Part shown: in pieces, positions 49,049 through 58,833 of the stretch
Position numbering within the stretch: position 1 is the stretch's first letter
Layout of the letters: each line of letters starts with the position of its first letter
Assembly: GCA_949825025.1 (NCBI GenBank)
Contig: OX463782.1
Coordinates: 33,823,351-33,887,350 of the forward strand
Direction: 5' to 3'
Length of the DNA stretch: 64,000 nucleotides
From: Siphlonurus alternatus
Lineage: Eukaryota; Arthropoda; Insecta; Ephemeroptera; Siphlonuridae
The notes under the pieces: generated by a model
What the model was told of the DNA's origin: nothing
The model's database searches: none
The model's input: the letters and a program-made list of their open reading frames with translations, nothing else
Made by a program: the position numbers and the translations under genes

Positions 49049-50048
49049 AAGCGCAGACGTCAACTTTCTTCGCTCTCATCACTTAACCTTCGCACACGTT
49101 GGCAAGACGCTCACACGAGGACACACCCCACGTGCCAGTCATGGACATCACGTCAGCACGAGGCGCGCTCCTCGTTCGTACGCTCGCTCAGCCTCGAAGG
49201 ACTCTCAGAAGGACGACCCCTTTCCTCTGCTCGCCAGGTAGGGTCCGTACTCCAGCCAAAGTCAAATCTAATGTGAAAATATCGGGAAGGCGACCCTTTG
49301 CTTGTAACAGCCAAGATTTTCACATTAGATTTGGTGTTAGCTGTAGTACAGTGTACATATAGAGCTATTATATATCGTATTCAAGCTATGCATGGTGTGG
49401 TTTTAGAAAGATAATTGAAGGGAGGGCTACTTGTATATGGAATCAATTCAAATTATTTTTTAATCTTCCTATTATAGTAGACAATTCACAGATAATACAA
49501 TATACAACAGGAAAAAAAAATTGATTTGCAAAAAATTCACCAATTTTATGACACATTTTTTTCAAATGAAAGACACTTCATTTTCATAACTCACAACATT
49601 TCTTTTTTAAAAACGTTTTTGATCACCAAATATTATTCTTCAATATCATTGGTTCTTCTCATCACCATTTATTGAAAAAAAAAAAAAAAAAAAAAAAAAG
49701 TAATACAAATTTTGCGAATAGCCAGGAGAAATTTATTTCGAGACCAATTTTAGCACGTATTTGCTGTACAATGTCTTGCCTACAAAATTGTGACGTCATA
49801 TTGTTTTATGACTTATCATGAAAGACCATTATTAAAAAGAATTACTTGTTTCTTTCTTCTAGAAATGTTCGCGGTTAATATCTTATTATTGGCTCTTGGA
49901 CTTTCGCCCTCCAACCAGCCACCAGCGCGATTTCTGCGGACAACTTGCGAAGCTCGTCCGAGAGAAGACTGCAGGCCAAAGACTCCTCGACATCACGAGG
50001 CACACTCGCCAGGCCTCCAAGTACCTCGAGGACGTGTGTCCACAACAG
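49049..50048 (+). CDS. duplicated gene, copy 2, exons A and B (partial, unknown family)
   Basis: Exon A is 49049-49237 (63 codons) and exon B 49863-50048 (62 codons). Both are phase 0 to phase 0, with good acceptors (TTTTTTAG, TCTTTCTTCTAG) and GTAGGG and GTATAC donors. The joined frame is open for 125 codons. Exon A contains LNLRTRWQDA and FVRSLSLEGLSEGRPLSSAR. Exon B contains CGQLAKLVREKTAGQRLLDI and ends KYLEDVCPQQ, a charged, probably helical segment. I do not recognise the family, and no start or stop exon is assigned. Copy 1 and copy 3 are broken in this frame, so this is the best preserved of the array. Confidence 0.55.
49238..49862. other. intron of copy 2
   Basis: GT/AG-bounded sequence containing an A-run at 49675-49699. 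49377-49450 aligns with 45050-45130 of copy 1. Confidence 0.45.
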
Positions 50049-50221
50049 GTATACATTTTTGCGTACACCTCTCGAAAAGCTGACCTTTACCTCCGTGCAT
50101 CCTCTTATAATCGACAGTGTTATATATGTATTTGATTTTAAGCAGCTGTTATTAGATATAAAACTAATTGGGAGTGTTTGAAAAAAATTGACACTTATTC
50201 GAACTCTTCGTTCACGGGCAA

Positions 50222-50436
50222 AAGGCGGATTCACATGGTGATTTTTATCATGCGACGCGACGCGAATAATGCGCACTTGCTGTGACATCCTGCCATATTT
50301 GGCGATTAAAAAAAAAAGTATCGCAATTAACGTGATTTCGCTGCCGCAACGTGGCGAATTCGCTCGCCGCATAGGATTTCACAGCTTGTGTGGCAAAATC
50401 GCGTTGCATCGCCGTTGTCGCCATCTGAATCCGCCT
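50222..50436. mobile_element. MITE family C, copy in duplication unit 2
   Basis: Ends AAGGCGGATTCACATGG and ATCTGAATCCGCCT. The paralogous site in unit 1 (near 46585) lacks it. Confidence 0.8.
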
Positions 50437-50839
50437 GAAGACTGCTTTGTTAACGGACTCGAAGGCAGTACTTCAATAAATTGAATCAATCTATTCAGAT
50501 ATGCAATGAAGAAGTTACGCAGGTTTTCCATTGTAAGGTTATCATTAGTCACACATTTGTTCAAAAATGGGCTCCTAAAAAGTCAATTTTTTTTGGAAAA
50601 TAGTCTTAAAATAATAAGTCGCTTTTTTTTTTTTTGGAATGGTCTACAAAAAGTATTTTTTTTTTAGAAAAGGCAGCAAAATAGGCATTTTAAAGTATTA
50701 TCAATAAAAATATTTTTATTAAGATTTAAAAGATGTACATCCATAGATGGCAAGCATTGTCAAAAAACAAATTTCTGTGTTTAAAATTCTGTGTTTGTGA
50801 GTTTTACTTTTTTACTATATTTCTTTCCTAGTTTCTATT
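50437..50839. other. duplicated flank, no gene
   Basis: 50440-50535 aligns with 46590-46680 (AATAAATTGAATCAATCTAT shared). The rest is T-rich. Confidence 0.5.
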
Positions 50840-51383
50840 CATGATACAACTATAATAGATAGGTCCGTCAGCCCTACGAATTTGGACTGATCTGCGCATT
50901 TTGGCCAAAAACACCCAAGGTGACGTCACGTAGTGAGCTCAAAACAGCTGTTTTGCTGCACGAGGGGCCCCTACCGGAGCAGAATTTTTGTTCAACATTA
51001 GCGAGAACGTTGCTTTTTATCTCATCTCAAATTTGATATTTATTTGCAATACTACAAGCCAAACCGGTTGCAGTAACGTATTAAAAGAATTTTTAAACAC
51101 TGCAATTCGCAAGCAATCTGGGGTAGAAGTTCGTATCTTTGTTCATAAGGCATACAAAGTTGCTATTGGCCGTGCGCAGATTAGTCACCTAGCGTTTGCG
51201 CAGCTTCATTTGGATTCAAGCTTTTTTATCATGCACACTTTGCAGAGCCATGCGCAGTAGACTACTAACATTTAAAACTCGTTTCTGCGCAGCTTTTCTA
51301 AGCCGTGGCTATTAATTTACGGAAAACTCTATAATAGAGCAGAAAAAATTAAACGTATGCACCGTGCGCATGGGACGGCCCTG
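50840..51383. mobile_element. possible hAT element with an interrupted left end
   Basis: The right end GGGACGGCCCTG is hAT-like. The left end reads CA, then a ~20-bp sequence, then GGTCCGTCAGCCC. GTTTCTATT occurs on both sides. The 90-codon frame at 50988-51260 inside has no recognised similarity. Confidence 0.45.
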
Positions 51384-51618
51384 GTTTCTATTGACGATTT
51401 GAAGAAAATAGCTGAAATGCACTAAGAAGTGTCAAAAAGTCACAAAAAAGTCACATTTTGTCAAAATAGTCGCAAAAACAAAGAATAGTCTAAATAGTCA
51501 TTTTTTTATAGGCTTATCTTAATCCACTTCCGGAGATCGGTAGACATCCAAAATGACAACAAAATGGTCCTTCAATGCACAAAAAGTCAAAATGACTTTT
51601 TTCCGCTCTCTAGTTATC

Positions 51619-51831
51619 ATGGATCCACATTGCAACAACGGCAATGAGATGCTATTTTGACGCAAAAGCTGTGAAATCCTATGCGGCGAGTGAATTCGCC
51701 AGGTTGCGGTGGCGAATATCACGTTTAATTACGATACTCTTTTATCATCAATCACTAAATATGGCCACCAATGGATGTGCACATTATTCGCTTTGCGTCG
51801 CATGAAAAAAAACACGATGTGAATCCGCCTT
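51619..51831. mobile_element. MITE family C, diverged copy
   Basis: GGATCCACATTGCAACAACG and GATGTGAATCCGCCT ends, with GCGGCGAATATCACGTT-like interior. Confidence 0.7.
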
Positions 51832-52087
51832 AACTTAAAACAAGAAGCAGGCATGGCTTCAATTAAATTTAAAATGAAATGTAAAGCTGCAACCTCCGAT
51901 ACTTGCGTGCTCATAAGCTTGCCTACTTTTCAGTGAACCAAGAACTCTCACTACCGTATACTTCGTTACACCCCAAACGTTACGTCTGCCGTTATTACAC
52001 CTGACTTAACTAGATCAGATTTTGTTATACCTTAGAAGTAATTCGTTTAATAAACAATTAAAGAATTAAAGTAAACTGTTATTTTAG

Positions 52088-52268
52088 GAGTGGGTTACTC
52101 TCAGGCGGTGGACTCTCCTCGCTCATCGCTAGAACTTCGCACACGCTGGCAAGACGCGAAGACGAGGACACACTCCACGTGCTGATCATGGACACCACGG
52201 CAGCACGAGGCGCGCTCTATGACTTGTCCAAACGTCATGTCCTGTATGACTTTTCCTGACCCTGCTAG
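52088..52268 (+). pseudogene. duplicated gene, copy 3, exon A
   Basis: The acceptor TGTTATTTTAG and donor GCTAG-GTAAGT match copies 1 and 2. The frame homologous to copy 2 reads VDSPRSSLELRTRWQDAKTR and then hits TGA where copy 2 has CAG. Length (181 nt) also breaks phase. It is inactivated in that frame. Confidence 0.5.
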
Positions 52269-52661
52269 GTAAGTTTCATGGATATTTCTATAAGTTTGCC
52301 CTGGCGTGAATGCAGAAAATTCACATAAGAACCTATCTCTGCATAAAGTGGTGTTATAATTAAAAAATGGAGTGCCGTGGGAAGGATCCTTTATTCTCCA
52401 TATGTACTACGTTTACATGACGGTGCGTTTAATACGGATCCGTTGACGACGCCCCATAACAATAACATTATCCGTCGTCAACGAATACGTATTAAATACC
52501 GCCATGTAAACGTAGTGAATCTTCACCGGGGGAAATCTCAACTTGTTTCTATGACATTTCATAAACATTGTGAAAGCCTGAAAGATATTAGAGGGTATTC
52601 TTTATTATATGATATTAGTGTTGTCATTTTGAATATTTTACCTTGGAAATGCAACCTTATA
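52269..52661. other. inverted segment in intron-like sequence
   Basis: 52400-52515 contains an inverted repeat (CTACGTTTACATGACGGTGC against its mirror). No gene is seen. Confidence 0.45.
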
Positions 52662-52818
52662 CAGGCGCGGATCCAGAAAAAAAAAATTCTGGGGGAGGGG
52701 GGGGGGGGCTGCCTCCATAAGGCCAATGTTAAAAAAACTTTGGAGTGGGGGAAATGCCTATGTTGATCATGTTAAATCCAAAATTTCGGGGGGGGGGGGT
52801 CCCCTGAATCCGCGCCTG
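52662..52818. mobile_element. hAT MITE, 157 bp, copy 2
   Basis: Same ends and length as the copy at 45225. The duplication ACCTTATA/ACCTTATG matches at 7 of 8 bases, so this is an independent insertion. Confidence 0.85.
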
Positions 52819-53009
52819 ACCTTATGTAAGTGAAACTTTGCAAAATATAACTTTCGTAATTGCAATTACTTTCAGATGTTTTTATTGAAGTACGATATAA
52901 TCTTAATATTTTAGTGAAAAATGTTTACGTACACATTTTATCTGCATGCGATGTGTTTTACAATAAAATTTAAATCATAATTCATGTCATAGAAACCTCA
53001 GGATGTTCG

Positions 53010-53155
53010 GTTATAATTGATGGAGGATGCCATCAATCGCCTCCAAGATGCACGCGTAATGTGAAAAGTTTGGTGGTGCTTGTGATCGAACTCTCGACTG
53101 TCTGATCACGAATCGCATGCGCACACCACTGCGTCAAGTATCTGGTCACGTAGTA
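53010..53155 (-). mobile_element. tRNA-derived SINE-like fragment
   Basis: On the minus strand TGACGCAGTGG (A box) and GAGTTCGATCAC (B box) stand at tRNA spacing. Unrelated sequence follows. No tail was identified. Confidence 0.45.
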
Positions 53156-53197
53156 ATTGACCATTATAAAAATTAATAACCTATTTCTTCCTCCTAG

Positions 53198-53389
53198 ACC
53201 TCGTCTGCCGATCCTCGTGGTCGTAAACGATCGCTCGTCCGCTCATGTCCAACCTACCAGGCACACGGAATTCAACTGGTGTGGCTTCCCCGGAGCAAGA
53301 AGCCTTCTCCAGACAGACGCCATTACAATTAAGGTTTCCACCACGATTGATCGTCCGGCCCACGAGGATCTCACAGACCCCTCCTGCAG
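53198..53389 (+). CDS. candidate exon, possibly copy 3 exon B
   Basis: 192 nt between an excellent acceptor (TTTCTTCCTCCTAG) and a GTATAA donor. Several frames are open. In phase 0 it stops after 44 codons; the +1 frame (PRLPILVVVNDRSSAHVQPT onward) is fully open. The opposite strand also has a clean frame with four cysteines (CNGVCLEKASC). Splice signals favour the plus strand. Similarity to copy 2 exon B is weak. Confidence 0.35.
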
Positions 53390-53454
53390 GTATAATTACA
53401 CTTCTGGGCCAGGCTGAACGTTACCTCTTTTCTTATTTTAAGTTATAAAACATT

Positions 53455-53728
53455 ACCCTTAGCATTAAGGAGGGGAAGGGTTATTCCGACCCTTAAATCT
53501 TTTAAAGCGGAAAAAAAGTATAAAATACTTCTCCAAAAATTCTGAACGAAATTGTAATCCCTGTATTGCTTCGCCACCCAGCAATGTATTTCCAGAAAAA
53601 AAAGAGAAGAAAAACTTTAACTTTTTATTTAACTTGTGATGTTAATAGCAGGCCGTTTCGACCCCCCACCACTTGGTAAAGTGTGTGAAAACAAAGTACC
53701 TTAATAACGCACTAGGGTGAATAATGTT
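53455..53728. repeat. repeat family E (CCCTTAAATCTTTTAAAGCGG)
   Basis: It resembles 54612-54900 and 59815-60000 (AAGCGGGAAAAAAGTGTAAAAT, GGGTCGTTTCGACCCC motifs). It is mobile-element-like, with boundaries uncertain. Confidence 0.45.
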
Positions 53729-53998
53729 TCCATAATTGTGACAGAAATTTCATTAGTAGCAAAAGACGTTTTAAGTATTCATGATAATATTATATGTTTA
53801 TATATCTGTCAAAAGCTTATTATAAATTATAATATTATGTCTTCAGATGTAAGGTTTATGGTATTTTTTTAGCATTTTTACACAAGAAGAAATATTATAA
53901 TCAAGTGTATGGCTTTTTGACAATTTGAATGAAAATTCACGTAATATCGTTAAATATTATATTATTTTAATTTTTGACTCCAATTATCACCAAAATAT

Positions 53999-54122
53999 GT
54001 ACAGTCATCACCTTGGAAAATTTCCTTCTGCGACATTGTTAATCACCATGTGCCCCGTAAGAAAAACACAGGGCATGGTGATAAGGCTGCAAGTGGGAAA
54101 TTTTCCGAGGTGACAAGTGTAC
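53999..54122. mobile_element. MITE family I, uninterrupted copy
   Basis: TACAGTCATCACCTTGGAAA and its mirror CCGAGGTGACAAGTGTAC are the ends, around TTGTTAATCACCATG. Confidence 0.65.
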
Positions 54123-54245
54123 AGTACATGTGGTGTAGTTCGCGATAAAACGGGACCTGATTTCATATTAATCACGGTTGGTATTACAGATGTATTACAG
54201 ACGAACGCAATGTCACTAAATTAGACTAAAGAATTAAGTGAGTAA

Positions 54246-54460
54246 AGGTAAATTTTCATGAGCGACAAAAGCGATGCAGCGGCGCGATTTGACGTAAAAG
54301 CTGCGAAATCCTATGCGGCGGCGAATTTGCCAGTAATCGCGTTAATTATGATGCTCTTTTTCTTTTAATCGCCAAATATGACCGCCAATGGATGTTACAG
54401 CAAGTGCACTTTCTTCGCATCGCGTCGCAGGCTGGAAATCGCTCAAGAAAATGCACCTTA
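54246..54460. mobile_element. MITE family C, diverged copy
   Basis: Shares CGTAAAAGCTGCGAAATCCTATGC-like and TTAATCGCCAAATATG words with family C. The ends are altered (AAGGTAAATTTTCATGAGCG). Confidence 0.6.
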
Positions 54461-54990
54461 ACCTGGCTAACTTCGTGAATCGCATGGCACTCACAGTCAG
54501 TTGTACATTCAGCCTGTAAATTATGCAACTTGTGATACTTGCGTGCTTCAAAGTTGCATACTTTACAGTGAAAGTTATAAGCAACTGATCGTCCTGTTTC
54601 ACTCACATTAACCCTGGCATTACCAAAGTAGGGGGGAGGGGGGGGGGAGACAACTCGTTTAAAGCGGGAGTAAAGTGTGGTACAAAAATTCTGAAACATT
54701 TTCTAATAAGCGTTAGCTTAATAATATAAATGTATATGTCCGCAAAAAAAACATATATAAAAAATTAAATATAATTGTTAGAAAAAGGCTTTAATTTTTG
54801 ATGAACATGTGACCTAAATAGCTAGCGTATCAACGCAATCATTACCAAGGTATTTCTTGTTTACACTTTTACCAAGTGGGACAAGGGATGCGACCCGCTA
54901 TTTAAATAACAAGCATGTTAAAAACAAAGTTAAAGCTTTTCTCTCACTATTTTTATTGCGGAAATACATTACTCTTTGGCTAACAATGGA
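54461..54990. other. duplicated flank and family E repeat
   Basis: 54530-54590 (TGATACTTGCGTGCTTCAAA) resembles 51895-51930, suggesting a further unit edge. 54612-54900 is family E. Confidence 0.4.
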
Positions 54991-55831
54991 CAGTGGCGTA
55001 GCCACGGGGGGGGTTTTCGGGGTTTAAACCCCCCCCATGAAGATCGAGTAATGACTGGATATAAGAAGAAAAAAGGAAAAATTATATAAATTTGAAAAAA
55101 AAAAGTCAAATAAAAAATTGAAATTTAGGGGTATCAAGTAGTCTTTTCCTTAAAATAAACAAATTATAAGTTAGTTTCTAATTTCAACAGGAAAAAGTGC
55201 GACTCATAAATAAATGTTTTATTTCCCTTACAAACTGCATGTGCATATAACTAGGTAACTACTATTGTATAAATTAAAACGCTCTCACGTGTGCCGCACT
55301 TTCATTTAATTGGTTGTTCCACGCGCCCGGTGCAGACAAAATTTAACAAAAATAAGAGAAGCAATTCCCTTTTTTATTTTTTTATTTATTTTACAATATC
55401 TTAATGATGTGAACTTGGATTATTAAATAAATTTTAAAAATCAAATTCAATTAAATGACACGTACACTGACTCTATAAAAATAATATAAAAGTGGTTACA
55501 TAAATTACTTGATTTAATTAAAATGATTTACTCAAAGCTTTATTTATTTTTATACGCACGTATTCAAAAGAAATTGAAAAATGGGGTGAAAAGAAATATA
55601 AACTGTTAAAAAAATTGCATCAGGCCATATATTTTATCCTAGCTCTAATAGAGTATAGAGTAATAGAGTATTTTTCCATTATTTTACCCTAAAAAGGGGG
55701 CGTGTCCTTAAAAAAAATCGCGCCTGTGGCGGGCTATTGGGGGGCTTCGCCCCCCAAACCCCCCAGTGACCTGTTCTCAATATTTAACCTAAAGAACCCC
55801 CCCCCTTGGGCAAATCCTGGCTACGCCACTG
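54991..55831. mobile_element. hAT-type non-autonomous element, 841 bp
   Basis: Ends CAGTGGCGTAGCCACGGGG and CCTGGCTACGCCACTG. A perfect 8-bp duplication ACAATGGA flanks it. CAGTGGCGTAGCCA is a typical hAT terminus. No transposase frame is present. Confidence 0.9.
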
Positions 55832-55989
55832 ACAATGGATTACAAATATCAGAATTTTTGAAGCAATAAAAGCACTTTTTTCCCTCTTTAAAAGACTTGT
55901 GGGTGATATCGCCCCCCCCCTTGGTGATGTAAATATAATAATAATTTTATTGATCCTAATAATAACCTTTTGCTCTCTTCATGTTGCAG

Positions 55990-56174
55990 GGGGAGATAAC
56001 AAAAGGACCACATCAGACGCAGCCAAGATCGAGGAGAATTTGAGTTTTCTTGAATTATTTTATGTATATATTTTTTGTAAAGAAAGAAAAAATGGCAGCA
56101 ACTGTTATAAAGTTGCTGCATGTTGGTGTGTTTTTATTTACTTTAAGTTAACTATCCTTGATTTCTCAAGTTAA
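55990..56174 (+). CDS. candidate terminal exon, low support
   Basis: The acceptor CTCTTCATGTTGCAG is good. Phase 0 reads GEITKGPHQTQPRSRRI and stops; another frame reads GDNKRTTSDAAKIEENLSFL to a stop at 56174. Phase 0 would fit the end of exon B of copy 2, which is inference only. Confidence 0.25.
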
Positions 56175-56405
56175 AATTGTCATAACAGATATATTTTCAA
56201 GTCTGACAGAATCTTAGGTCATAGCTTAATTTTACTTAATTTGATCAGTTTAAATTCGTTTAAAACTTTTTATATTTAAATTCATTGAAGTAAGTTATTG
56301 TAATTAATTAATTATATAGGTCGCAAATTAAATTTTGGGTTAAAGATAAGAAGACGGTCAAAATTTTTTATTTTAATTTTTTGTTTGAAAACAACTGAGC
56401 ATCAA

Positions 56406-56564
56406 AATAGGTCTGTTCGTAAACCCTGCTCGGTGTACACTTTTACACCGTTTTCTTACACCAGCGCAGAGGGTGGTGTAGGGAGTGCAGTGCAAATGAC
56501 GTCACGATTTTTGTTCGTAAACTTGCTCAGAGTACACCGAGCAGGGTTTACGAACAGGCCTATT
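56406..56564. mobile_element. palindromic MITE AATAGGTCTGTTCGTAAACC
   Basis: The left end AATAGGTCTGTTCGTAAACC is mirrored by GGTTTACGAACAGGCCTATT. The CTGCTCGGTGTACAC arm is also mirrored. Confidence 0.75.
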
Positions 56565-56734
56565 AATTTACAATTTTTGCATCCAAACGACCTTATGCTT
56601 TTAGACCTAAGGTCGATTGAGTGCAAGAATTAAGTCGTGTATTTTATATAGACAGGTTTACAAACATGCCTTTTATGATGCTCAATTGTTTGAAAATCAA
56701 GTTTTTAAATTTTTTTCTTTGCCAAAAATGTTAA

Positions 56735-57136
56735 GGGTAAGGCCGGTAAGGTAACACGAACAATCGATTGTTGTAGTCCCATTTGATTAACATGTAAACC
56801 TTTTTAGCAACCTCATAATAATTCTGAATTTTTTTTTAGACAGTTTTTCTTAGCACCAAAAAAATATAAAAAAAATTTCAAGACAATTTATCGGACGATC
56901 CAATTTTTTTAAATGAATTTTTTAAATTTTCAGTATAGAGAGTAGAGAGCTAGCTTTATTCCCATGGAGACCTATATAAACTAAGAAATTAATTTAAAAA
57001 AATTGGAACGTCTGATTGTTTTGGTGCCACAAGAACTGTCTCTCAAAAAGAAATTCAGAATCATTATGAGGTTGCTAAGGTTTACATGCTAATCAAATGG
57101 GACTAACAACAATCGATTGTTCGTGTTATCTTACTC
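56735..57136. mobile_element. TTAA MITE, family A
   Basis: TTAA lies on both sides. GTAACACGAACAATCGATTG and its mirror are near the ends. The left end has a small insertion (GGCCGGTAAG). Confidence 0.75.
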
Positions 57137-57140
57137 TTAA

Positions 57141-57183
57141 ATTAAATTTATCCATCTAAATACACACAATTTTATATATAGAT

Positions 57184-57222
<39 letters not shown>

Positions 57223-58079
57223 AAAGATAAAATATTTTTGTTAGGAAATAATTTTACAATAATTAGAAAAATTTATGAAGGTGTATATAATGCCAGCTTC
57301 AGTCACTGTTTTAATTAAAGGGCGGCTGCAATAAATTTGAAACACGCAAATAAAATATATATAGTATACTTTAAAAAGATATATAGTAAAAAGAAAAAAA
57401 AATATAATATATATACAAAATTACTGATTTTTTTCTGGTTTCCAGGAACAGTTTTTAATAAATAGGTGAACGAGCCAATGACGTGTACGTCTCATGAATA
57501 GGGCCTAAACGCCTCTATGCAAAATCTCCCTAATTATTTAAAAATAATTCCCGGAAAAAAGTGAAAATACAGAATATAGCATAATTTTATACAATGATGC
57601 ATCCATTTATTCATTTTTAATGCTTTTATCCCTCATGCCAGTGCATTTGCAATATATTTTAGTTATAATATATATTTAATATTTTCGTGAAGACAAACGT
57701 TGCAGTCAAGTATATTTTGATGATGCAGCGTCAAAACTAACCAACTAAAATTGTAAGATTGTCTCAAAAGTGACTATAACTAAAAAATGTAACGAAATAA
57801 CAAAATATACTAACTCGATGTACTGCGCATCAAACTTACGTAAGTACGTGCAAAGCGAACGAAATCTTTGTTGAATATTATATGTCTCTGCCGTATATAA
57901 TTTATTCGAGTGAAATTTAAATTATGATTTAAATGGAAATGTTAGTTATATAATTTTAAATTTGACTAAAAATTTTGTACGGCATGGCAGAGAAAACACC
58001 CAACAAATACTTCGCGCGCTTTTGCACGTCTGCGGAGATTCAAGATGGCGCGCCATAGTGAGCAACGTCGACGTGACTC
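57141..58079. other. AT-rich, no gene seen
   Basis: (TA)n at 57186-57219. 57500-57620 is a degenerate family F remnant. 57980-58080 is GC-richer without splice support. Confidence 0.35.
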
Positions 58080-58590
58080 TCCGCTCAAATTGTCTGTCCT
58101 ATCCTGGTAACTATCCCTATCCTATTCTATATATTAATCGTCTTGATTTCTATACCCCTATCCCCAGTCAATTTGATTCATAATTATCATTCTCGCCTCA
58201 CCGCACCCCCACAATCACTACTTTTCCCTGCTCACGGTCGCCACAGGACGACACGTGATTGCTTCAAACCTCCTGTTACATCTTTTTTCATGTTGGCGCC
58301 TGCATCATCAACCTACATTCTTGCACCCCACGCCACATAGTCATATTTGACCCTAAATCACCACCACATACCTTGCATGCTGGCATTCCCATCATCATGC
58401 ATGCACCTTCCCATTTTGCATACCACATCCCATAATCAAAATTTCTACCCATTGTTCATCCATAATCCTTTACAAGCCCCTCCTAACTTTAATTAGTTAA
58501 TTACAAGAACAATAAAACTAGTATTGGGTTCATGCCTGTTCGGGCTATTCTCATAAACGGATCAAGAAGAAGAAGAAGAAGCACGTAAGT
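58080..58590 (+). mobile_element. retroposon 3' end with (AAG)n tail
   Basis: A C-rich, stop-filled sequence ends CCTGTTCGGGCTATTCTCAT, then AAACGGATC and an (AAG)n tail at 58566-58580. A short simple-repeat tail is typical of some non-LTR retrotransposons. No reverse transcriptase frame is present. Confidence 0.4.
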
Positions 58591-58833
58591 CTGCGCATGC
58601 AGTACTTCGAGTTAGTTACTTTTGTGAAAAAGTTATAATTTCAGTTAGCTATAGTCCATTTTGTGTGACGATCTTATAATATGCTTTAATTGGGTTTGTC
58701 CATTTTGACGCTACACCATCGATTTTGTGAGTATTTTTTTTTTTAAATATTTTGCTACAAAACAATGCTATCATACGATCAAATTATTAATATTATTATT
58801 ATATATATATAAATAAGTTTCTTATATTTTTAG

